From Jannaschia seosinensis (GTDB taxonomy: Bacteria; Pseudomonadota; Alphaproteobacteria; Rhodobacterales; Rhodobacteraceae), in assembly GCF_001408515.1 (NCBI RefSeq), contig NZ_CYPR01000039.1, positions 1 through 64,000 on the forward strand: a stretch of 64,000 nucleotides of DNA, written 5' to 3'. This document shows, one piece after another, positions 57,716 to 64,000 of the stretch (position 1 is its first letter; every line of letters starts with the position of its first letter). The notes beneath the pieces are model-generated. The model did not search any database. It had not been told where the DNA came from and worked only from the letters and a program-made list of their open reading frames with translations. Both the position numbers and the translations under genes were made by a program.

Positions 57716-59539
57716 ATGTATCTCGATCATTTCGGCCTCAGGGAATTTCCCTTCCGTATTACACCCGATTCGGCCTTCCTGTTCTGGACGGCCGATCATC
57801 ACCGCGCGTTCGATCTGTTGACGCGGGTGGCGGACGGCGAAGAAGCCGGGGCCGTGACCCTCGGGGAGCCGGGAACCGGGAAGACCACGCTTCTGCGACA
57901 CTTCGTGGCGACCCGGTCCGGGGACGTCCATGTCGGCATGATCTCCAACTATTCCAGCGGGCTGGGTGGGCTGGCGCATTGGGTTCACCGGGCCTTTGGT
58001 CTGCATCCGGAGGGCGCGGACAAGAGCTTGCATGCGGAGCTTGAGGCCTTCCTCGCCACACGGCATCGCGAAGGCGTTCGTTGCCTGCTGATCGTGGACG
58101 AGGCGCAGAACGTCTCCGACGGGGATATCGCGGCGCTGGTCAAGCTTTCGCAGAGGCCGGATGCATCGCTGCGGCTGGTCCTTTCCGGGCAGCCACAATT
58201 GGCCCGCAACCCCTATGCGACGCGGATCCTCGAAGAAAGCGGAGGTTCGGCCTTTGTGCAGATCGGGCCGATGTCGCCGGAAGACGTGGCGGGATATGTC
58301 CGTCACCGCATGGCGACGGCGGGATGCCCGGATCCGATTTTCGACGACGATGCGATGGCGGATATCGCGCGGCTTTCGGGGGGTGTTCCGGGCCTCGTCA
58401 ACATCCTGTGCGAATTGTTGCTCGTCCTGGCCTTCGAAGCCGGCGCACGCAAAATCGATGCGGCGCTCGTGACGCATGCGCTGCAGGAGGCCCGGCAGAC
58501 GGGCATGCTCGATCACCTGCTCGCGCCTCCTGCAAGGACCGTTTCAAAGCCCGCGACAAAGCCGGTGCGCGAGCCGTCACCTGCCGGTGCGACGCCCGCA
58601 GATGCGGCAGCCGATCAGGCTCCGCCTCCGGCACAAGATTTCGACCTTCGGGATGAGGCGGAGGTAGAGGTGCGGGCTATGCCCGGATCGGCGACCCTGC
58701 AGGATGCCGCGCCCGATCGCGGCGCACCGCCCATCGAGGCGGGCGAGCCGCGCAAGCGGAAGGTCGGTCTTGTGTATGTTGCCGCCGGAACCGCGGCCGC
58801 CGCTGTGTTGGTAGCTGTATTCTCAATGGGGCTCGTTACGTCGCCGGAAACCGTCGTGGGGCTTCAGCCGGGTACGAATACTGGGGCGGAGGCACCCGCC
58901 GCCCTTGTGGCAACGCCGGTTGCAATCGGCGGCGCACTTCCCCCGCCGGCCTCCGTGAGGGGGAGCGAAGCCACCCTGCTCCACGATCAGGCGTTGGCGG
59001 TTGGTGCGGAGGATGCCCGCATCGCGGCAATCGGCTTCGCGCGCGCGGCTCTGCGAGGGAATGCACGCGCCGCATATTATCTGGGCCAGCATTTCGAGGT
59101 CGGCGACGGTGTGCCGCGCAATGCCGCACTCGCTGCTGCATGGTATGCGTCGGCAGCGCAGACGCAAAGAAGTGCGCGTCGCGCGCTGCAGAACCTGACG
59201 GAGACGCCCGCTACGGCCGGGGGTGTTTCCGCCGCACCGCCTCGCCCGCTGATGGGCATCGCAGGGCCGGACGAAGGCGCGGAATTCGTTTGGGCGGCGC
59301 CGGACAACGCCGCGATGCGCTATCTGGTCGAACTGGCCGAGGCCCCCGATGCGTCACCGCAGCAATTCGGACCCTTCGATCTCTCGGCGGCGTTGATCGA
59401 TCCGGTGATGCCGGCCCGCATCTGGCGCGTCGTCTCGCTCACCCCGGACGGCGCCCGGAGCGGCGTGTCGGGCTGGCACCCGATTGCAACGGAAGAAGCA
59501 GCGGCGGCTCCTGCGACCGCCGAGGTGCAACAGCCCTGA
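57716..59539 (+). CDS. ExeA-like AAA ATPase fused to a membrane helix and Sel1 repeat
   Basis: This is a 607-residue multidomain protein. It begins MYLDHFGLREFPFRITPD, the ExeA/GspA start. The AAA domain has Walker A GEPGTGKTT at 50-58, Walker B LLIVDEAQN at 124-132 and a sensor LVLSGQPQLARN. A proline/alanine linker (about 270-348) and one membrane helix (351-373) lead to an outside part with a Sel1 repeat at 450-483 (AYYLGQHFEVGDGVPRN). A C-terminal beta domain looks FnIII-like (RIWRVVSLTPDG). No GspB or secretion genes adjoin. It is convergent with the TAXI gene. Confidence 0.88.
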   Translation: MYLDHFGLREFPFRITPDSAFLFWTADHHRAFDLLTRVADGEEAGAVTLGEPGTGKTTLLRHFVATRSGDVHVGMISNYSSGLGGLAHWVHRAFGLHPEGADKSLHAELEAFLATRHREGVRCLLIVDEAQNVSDGDIAALVKLSQRPDASLRLVLSGQPQLARNPYATRILEESGGSAFVQIGPMSPEDVAGYVRHRMATAGCPDPIFDDDAMADIARLSGGVPGLVNILCELLLVLAFEAGARKIDAALVTHALQEARQTGMLDHLLAPPARTVSKPATKPVREPSPAGATPADAAADQAPPPAQDFDLRDEAEVEVRAMPGSATLQDAAPDRGAPPIEAGEPRKRKVGLVYVAAGTAAAAVLVAVFSMGLVTSPETVVGLQPGTNTGAEAPAALVATPVAIGGALPPPASVRGSEATLLHDQALAVGAEDARIAAIGFARAALRGNARAAYYLGQHFEVGDGVPRNAALAAAWYASAAQTQRSARRALQNLTETPATAGGVSAAPPRPLMGIAGPDEGAEFVWAAPDNAAMRYLVELAEAPDASPQQFGPFDLSAALIDPVMPARIWRVVSLTPDGARSGVSGWHPIATEEAAAAPATAEVQQP

Positions 59540-59577
59540 CTACAGAAGGCCGCGCCGCCTCCAGCTTCACGCTCGGG

Positions 59578-60630
59578 TCAGCAGCCGACGGCGGAGCAGA
59601 TTTCCCGGCGATAGACGCGGTTCACCGAGCTTTCGGCCGCCGCGGGAGCGGCCGCGCCACCTTCGCAACGCAACTCGTAGCTCGGGCTCAGTCCGGTATT
59701 GACGCAATTTCCTACGTCCCAACCCGGCGGCAGGTCGGTCAGATCGACCTGTTGCCATTTCGGATGCCCGTTTTCCTGCAGATCGCGGAATCGCGTGCTG
59801 ATCACATGGGCGACGTCCGAGACGGCCTGACAGCTTTCGGCGTGATACGCGTTGCGCCGGGGATTGTATTCGTAGGTCATCAGGACGGCTTTCACCGCGA
59901 CGACGTCGACGGGATCGGATTGAAACGGATAGGTGCCCGCCGGAATGGATGTCTCCTGGTAAACCGCCTGCAACGTCGGGTCGGTGACCGGAAGCAGGTG
60001 GAACCGTTCCGCGTCAATCTGCGGCGACTCGAAAATCGAGGTCGGCGCACCGGCGACGTAGAAGAAGGCGTCGATCTCGTCGGCCAGCAGCTGATCCAGG
60101 GAATCGTCGGCGCTGAGCATCACCCGCTCGCTCGGCTCCACTTCCGCGAGATCGAGGACGAGCGACGCGGTCAGGAAGGTACCGCTGTCCTCCACCCCGA
60201 TCGACACGCGCTGCCCCGTCAGATCCTGCAGCGTCTCGATGTCGCGGCGCGCCAGCACATGCACCTCTTCGTTATAGAGCGGAAAAGCGATCCGCACGCC
60301 GGCGACGGCGCGTGCAAGCTCCTCATCCTCGGCCGCGAAGGTGTTGAGGTATTCCAGAACATCCGACTGCACGATGGCGAACTGGGTGTGGGGACGCGCC
60401 CGAACGCCGAGGAAGTTTTCCAGCGATCCGGCGCTTTCGCGGACCTTGAGCGTGACGTCGCATTTCTCCGCGGCGTCTGAGATGTCGCGTCCGAACTGGA
60501 TGTAGGTCCCGGTCGGCCCGCCGGTCAGGATGTTGCGTTCGAACCCCTGTGCGGCCAGAGGCCCGGTCAGCCCGACCATACCCAACGCGGCCATGCAGGC
60601 TCCGGTCAGAGCAGCTCCAAATCCCTTCAT
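59578..60630 (-). CDS. TAXI-family solute-binding protein
   Basis: This 350-residue exported protein has a signal peptide ending near GPLAAQ (about 29). The TAXI fold has ILTGGPTGTYIQFGRDI, ESAGSLENFLGVRARPHTQFAIVQSD (split by a loop) and RRDIETLQDLTGQRVSIGVEDSGT. No TRAP permease lies nearby. The C-terminal third carries six cysteines, counting one near residue 57 (EKCDV): SCQAV, GNCVN, LRCEGG and EICSAVGC. ATG 60630 has AAGGA upstream. It may act as a sensor-like binding protein rather than for transport. Confidence 0.87.
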   Translation of the reverse strand: MKGFGAALTGACMAALGMVGLTGPLAAQGFERNILTGGPTGTYIQFGRDISDAAEKCDVTLKVRESAGSLENFLGVRARPHTQFAIVQSDVLEYLNTFAAEDEELARAVAGVRIAFPLYNEEVHVLARRDIETLQDLTGQRVSIGVEDSGTFLTASLVLDLAEVEPSERVMLSADDSLDQLLADEIDAFFYVAGAPTSIFESPQIDAERFHLLPVTDPTLQAVYQETSIPAGTYPFQSDPVDVVAVKAVLMTYEYNPRRNAYHAESCQAVSDVAHVISTRFRDLQENGHPKWQQVDLTDLPPGWDVGNCVNTGLSPSYELRCEGGAAAPAAAESSVNRVYRREICSAVGC

Positions 60631-60659
60631 CTCGCGCTTCCTTCTCCTGGCGGTGACGC

Positions 60660-62489
60660 TCAACACGTCCCGAGCATCCTGACCAGCGCGACAAGCGTCT
60701 GGCGATTTATCGTCCCGAAGGTGTCGCGCAGCGCATTGGTCGGGCAGGCGCCGTCATTCAACAATTCGGTCAACTCACGCATTTCGGTCGAGTTGCGAGG
60801 TGGCAAACCGGGGGCGGAGGCAAGCGCCGCCGAAACCATACCGGGATTGCGCGCGGCGGACGCTTGGGCCGGTTCCGGCTCCGGCTCCGGCTCCGGTACA
60901 GCGGCGATCTCCGCTTCCGCCTCGGCGATCTGCGTGTCCAGATCCGACAGCTCGGCCGCACGCGCGGCGCGATCCTGCTCCAACCGCTCCACCTCTGCCC
61001 CGAGCTCCGAGCGGCGGTCTTCCAAGTCCGACAGGTCGGCCTGCGCTGCGACGACCTGGTTCGTCAGCGCCTCCGTCTCTTCCGCAAGTTCCGCCATCGC
61101 GTCGCGGCGATCGGCTTCCTGCGCGCCGGCTTCGGCGAGGGACTCGACGGCCTCGGCCAGTTCCGCCTGCAACTCGGCCAGCGCGGATTGCCGCTCCGAG
61201 CGCAGAGTTTCAACGTTCTCCTCCAGCTCCAGGCGTTCCGCGCGCAATGTGGCGACCTGCTGGTCCAATTCGGCCCGCGCCTCCTGTACGCCGTTCAAGC
61301 GGTCGGTTTCCTGCTCGATCTCTGTGCGCAGGGCCCCGAGCGCATCCCGCGACTCCGCCAGCTCCGCGATGACACGCGCCGCCTCGGCTTCGGCGGCCGC
61401 GCCCTCGGCGATCGTCGCGCGCAGATTTTCGACTTCGGAAGCAAGGGCCGCGCGCTCCGCCTCGGCCTCGGCCCGTGCAGCATCGATGGTTTCCAGCGCC
61501 TGCTGCGCCTCGGCCAGCGCGCTCTGCGCCGCGTCACGGCGGGCAGCGAGGTCCTCGACCTCCGCCTGCACCGCCTCGCTCTGCGTCTCCGCCTCGCTCA
61601 GACGGGCCGTAACCCGGTCGAGTTCCTGCTCACGGGCCAGAAGTTCCTCATCGCGCAGGTCGATCTGGCGCAGTAGTTCGGCCTCTTCGCTCCGCAGGTC
61701 TTCCAACGTGGTGCGCGCCGGCTCCAGTTCCGCCAGAATGCTGTCGAGCGCCTCCTGCCGGGCGGCGGATTCCGCCGCGAAACCCTCGCGCGTCGCCTCG
61801 GCGGCCGCGACTTCTGCCTGTATCTCGCCCATACGCGCCTCGGCCGCTTCTCGGGTCGCCTCGGCGCTTTCCAACGCGGCGCGGCTTGCCGTCAGATCAT
61901 CGGCCAGCGCCGCCCGTTCGGCCTCCTGCGCCGCCAGGATCCGGTCGCGCTCCGCACGGGCGCCCGCCACCTCTGCGCGCAAGGTCGCGGCTTCGTCCTG
62001 AAGCGCCTGGCGCGCCTGCTGCGCTTCGGCGACATCTGCCGCCAAGGCATCGCGCTCTGCCTGAAGCTCGGCCAGTTCCGCCTGCGTCTCGCCGAGCGCC
62101 TCGTCGTCCGGCATCGCGGCGCTGGTGGCCGCGATTTCCGCCTCCAGTTGCGCCTGCTGGTCCTGCAGATCGGCCAAACGAGCCGTGGCCGCCGTCTCGG
62201 CCTGCTGCAACTCCGCAATCTGTGCCTGCAGGGCGCCGGTCTCCTGGTTGGCCTGTTCCAGCGCGCCCGCCTCGGCATCGCGCGCCGCCGTCAAATCGGC
62301 GAGCTCGTCCTCCAACAGCGCGATTTCTTCTTCCAGCATCGCGATCACGCGCCGGAAGGAGGCCGCCTGTTCCGAGGGAGACGCCTCTCCCGCGCTGTCC
62401 ACGTCGTCGTTCTGGGCAAGAGTGGCTGTCGGCACGGCGAAAGTCGCAAGCGACAGGCAGAACAGGGCGGGAATTAGGCGCTGCGGCAT
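60660..62489 (-). CDS. Large exported coiled-coil protein
   Basis: The 609-residue product has a signal peptide ending near TATLAQ (about 25). Almost uninterrupted heptads rich in Ala, Glu, Gln and Leu run from about 40 to 530. A short Pro/Glu tract (PEPEPEPEPAQ) precedes a C-terminal cap of about 45 residues containing two cysteines (NDGACPTNALRDTFG and RMLGTC). I do not recognise a named family. Its stop lies 29 bases before the TAXI start on the same strand, so the two are likely one operon. The GAGGG site supports ATG 62489. Confidence 0.75.
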   Translation of the reverse strand: MPQRLIPALFCLSLATFAVPTATLAQNDDVDSAGEASPSEQAASFRRVIAMLEEEIALLEDELADLTAARDAEAGALEQANQETGALQAQIAELQQAETAATARLADLQDQQAQLEAEIAATSAAMPDDEALGETQAELAELQAERDALAADVAEAQQARQALQDEAATLRAEVAGARAERDRILAAQEAERAALADDLTASRAALESAEATREAAEARMGEIQAEVAAAEATREGFAAESAARQEALDSILAELEPARTTLEDLRSEEAELLRQIDLRDEELLAREQELDRVTARLSEAETQSEAVQAEVEDLAARRDAAQSALAEAQQALETIDAARAEAEAERAALASEVENLRATIAEGAAAEAEAARVIAELAESRDALGALRTEIEQETDRLNGVQEARAELDQQVATLRAERLELEENVETLRSERQSALAELQAELAEAVESLAEAGAQEADRRDAMAELAEETEALTNQVVAAQADLSDLEDRRSELGAEVERLEQDRAARAAELSDLDTQIAEAEAEIAAVPEPEPEPEPAQASAARNPGMVSAALASAPGLPPRNSTEMRELTELLNDGACPTNALRDTFGTINRQTLVALVRMLGTC

Positions 62490-62510
62490 CGGCCCTCTAA
62501 GAACTGAAAC

Positions 62511-62537
62511 AGATTACTCTAGGTAATTGCTAGTCAA
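62511..62537 (-). promoter_or_regulatory. Candidate promoter for the coiled-coil/TAXI pair
   Basis: On the minus strand TTGACT (62532-62537) and TAATCT (62511-62516) are separated by 15 bases, slightly short. The -10 element ends 21 bases before the ATG at 62489, leaving a very short leader. Confidence 0.42.
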
Positions 62538-62720
62538 CTTTGGGGAGCCGGTGCAACCCGTTTTCGGTAGCGGCCATCGTTGCGTACGGGGCCGCACGGA
62601 ATACGGCAGGAGAAAGTGGGCGCATCACGTGTCTTGACCACAGCGCCTGTGACCTGACTCACCTCGCCTGGCCCCGGGCGATTGCGCACAACCAGTCGCC
62701 TAGGCGGTCGATATGCGCGG

Positions 62721-63752
62721 CTATGCCCGGCGCGGCCGCATCGTGTCGCCGGGCAGGAAGCTTGGCGCAAATTCCACGTGGCGGTCGTCGCCTTCGAATA
62801 CATGCATGCCGGCGACGATACGGGCGGCGACCTGTCCTGTCTCGCGCCGTCGGCTGTCGACGGTGGCCAGCTTGCGCGGCAGCCCGTCGAGCAGCGAGAA
62901 CGACCCGAACCCGGCCAGCCCAAGCCCGTCACCCACGTCAAACCCCTGCTCCAGCGCGTACAGCAATCCGCCCGCCCCGGTCAGGTCGTTGGTGTAGAAC
63001 AGGAAATCCGTCGCGGGCCGACGTTCCAGAACAGCCGCGGTCATCTCCCGGCCCTTCGCGAAACCCGACCAGCCCGCATAGGTGATGTGCTCGGGCGGCG
63101 GCGTCCCCGCCTCGTGCAGCGCCCGCTCGAGCCCCTCGATCCGCTTGCGTGCACGGTGATCGCCTTCCATGCTCGTCCCGAGAACGGCGACCTGCCGATA
63201 GCCGCGGGCCACGATTTCGGTGCCGACCTCATAGCCCCCGCGCCAGTGACTGATGCCGACGGCGGCGTCCACGGGCTGCCCGTCCACATCCATGACCTCG
63301 ACCACCGGAACGCCGCAACCGGCCAACATCGCACGGCTCGCCTCCGTATGCTCCAGCCCCGCAATGATGACGCCGGAGGGCCGCCAGGACAGCATCTCGA
63401 ACAGCGTCCGCTCCTCTTTTTCGGGATCGTAATTCGTGGTGCCGACGACGGGCTGCAACGGCGTATCCGCCAGAACCTCGTCCACGCCGGCCAGCATTTC
63501 GGGAAAGACGAGGTTCGACAGGCTCGGCACGATCACCGCCACCAGGTTCACACGGTTGGAGGCGAGTGCACCGGCGATCTTGTTGGGAACGTAGCCCAGC
63601 CGCTTGGCCGCCGCCACGACGCGCGCGCGGGTCTTTTCGCTGACATCGCCGCGGTTGCGCAGAACGCGGCTGACGGTCATCTCGCTCACGCCCGATGCCT
63701 CGGAGACATCGCGCAGCGTCAGGTGCTGTCGTGGGCCATTACGACGGTTCAA
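62721..63752 (-). CDS. LacI-family transcriptional regulator
   Basis: This 343-residue protein has a LacI-type helix-turn-helix at about 12-40 (TLRDVSEASGVSEMTVSRVLRN), the hinge (RLGYVPNKIAGALASNRV) and a periplasmic-binding-like effector domain. It resembles the GntR/GntH group of the LacI family that senses gluconate-type sugars. No sugar transport genes lie inside the window next to it, so its targets are unknown. It is divergent from tRNA-Arg and upstream of the coiled-coil gene. Confidence 0.92.
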   Translation of the reverse strand: MNRRNGPRQHLTLRDVSEASGVSEMTVSRVLRNRGDVSEKTRARVVAAAKRLGYVPNKIAGALASNRVNLVAVIVPSLSNLVFPEMLAGVDEVLADTPLQPVVGTTNYDPEKEERTLFEMLSWRPSGVIIAGLEHTEASRAMLAGCGVPVVEVMDVDGQPVDAAVGISHWRGGYEVGTEIVARGYRQVAVLGTSMEGDHRARKRIEGLERALHEAGTPPPEHITYAGWSGFAKGREMTAAVLERRPATDFLFYTNDLTGAGGLLYALEQGFDVGDGLGLAGFGSFSLLDGLPRKLATVDSRRRETGQVAARIVAGMHVFEGDDRHVEFAPSFLPGDTMRPRRA

Positions 63753-63798
63753 GCTGTTCTCCCGTAAGCTCCGCGGTAATAGCCCGCGCCGGTCGCGG

Positions 63799-63828
63799 TG
63801 GACAAGCGGGCGCGGACGGCGCTATGCC
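63799..63828 (+). promoter_or_regulatory. Candidate promoter for tRNA-Arg
   Basis: TGGACA at 63799-63804 and TATGCC at 63823-63828 are separated by 18 bases. The -10 element ends 10 bases before the tRNA, the same layout as for tRNA-Lys in this window. Confidence 0.45.
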
Positions 63829-63838
63829 ATCCACATAC

Positions 63839-63915
63839 GGTCCCGTGGCTCAACTGGATAGAGCAGCCCCCTCCTAAGGGGCAGGTTGCAGGTTCGAATC
63901 CTGCCGGGATCACCA
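63839..63915 (+). tRNA. tRNA-Arg (anticodon CCT)
   Basis: Acceptor GGTCCCG pairs with CGGGATC (one G-U). The anticodon arm is GCCCC-CTCCTAA-GGGGC with anticodon CCT. The T arm GCAGG-TTCGAAT-CCTGC is complete, and the discriminator A is followed by encoded CCA. It reads AGG codons. tRNA-Arg(CCT) genes are common integration sites, but too little downstream sequence is present to judge. Confidence 0.96.
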
Positions 63916-63964
63916 CGCATCATAATGTGTCCTTTCATTTCTGCGTGTTAGCGGGATTGTTGGC

Positions 63965-63983
63965 GAACCTTTCGGGAAGGTTC
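63965..63983 (+). terminator. Hairpin after tRNA-Arg
   Basis: GAACCTT, TCGGG loop and AAGGTTC form a 7-bp perfect stem about 50 bases after the tRNA. No thymine run follows within the window. It may mark the end of the tRNA transcript. Confidence 0.35.
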
Positions 63984-64000
63984 ACCACGTTTCGTTCGCC

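Noticed and set aside
57495-57821. 108-codon frame before the ExeA-like gene
   Set aside because: It overlaps the start of the ATPase gene by about 100 bases and has no recognisable features.

Overview
The window looks like a chromosomal segment of an alphaproteobacterium of the Rhodobacteraceae (Rhodobacterales). It is very GC-rich. It carries a petABC (cytochrome bc1) operon, a secA / parvulin / argJ / mutT run, a rimP-nusA-ylxR-infB operon, and TRAP and TAXI transporters, an arrangement I associate with that family. The assignment is from gene content and protein character, not from a database search.

Layout. 1-1260 is a decayed scar: the 3' end of a frameshifted IS1380-type transposase sits directly against the broken remains of mrpE, mrpF and mrpG (Na+/H+ antiporter). 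1264-7170 holds mainly single genes: a TspO-like membrane protein, a peptide-type solute-binding protein, nth, an M20 deacylase, two small membrane proteins and rppH. 7207-12073 (minus) is a tightly overlapped run rsfS-rlmH-gpmI-envC-like-ctpA, preceded by an MscS channel (12197-13534). 13873-16174 is leuC followed by a sugar-type epimerase, where leuD might be expected. secA (minus) comes next, then parvulin PPIase-argJ-mutT (plus). 21801-27427 holds a tiny conserved-looking ORF, hemH and a methyltransferase (minus), comF, a coupled grxC / nitrilase / MarR run, arsC and a NYN-domain nuclease. 27462-30801 holds a SecD-P1-like protein overlapping the glutathione-dependent formaldehyde dehydrogenase, an I78 inhibitor lipoprotein and a Rieske-reductase. 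30847-36501 is the rimP-nusA-ylxR-infB operon with a promoter, a leader terminator and a final terminator. petABC (minus) follows with its own terminator, then GNAT, GST, a CaCA-type exchanger, a fasciclin lipoprotein, mtaB and dapF, and tRNA-Lys(TTT).

45559-54138 is a complete acid-sugar (tetronate) system: a divergent FadR-type GntR regulator, then DenD, a three-gene TRAP transporter, LtnD, OtnK, OtnC and OtnI. Four-carbon sugar acids would be imported, oxidised by either of two dehydrogenases, isomerised, phosphorylated and decarboxylated to DHAP. After an SLT lipoprotein, a lipid A acyltransferase and sdaA comes the least explained part (57716-62489): an ExeA-like AAA ATPase fused through one membrane segment to a Sel1 repeat, convergent with an orphan TAXI binding protein and a 609-residue exported coiled-coil protein. 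A LacI regulator and tRNA-Arg(CCT) close the window.

The main things to check are the decayed mrp scar, two genes that appear to start at CTG (rsfS and ylxR), the ExeA/TAXI/coiled-coil cluster, a Cys-to-Ser change at a catalytic position of DapF, an exchanger lacking the first alpha-repeat glutamate, and a 13-bp hairpin between dctP and dctQ.
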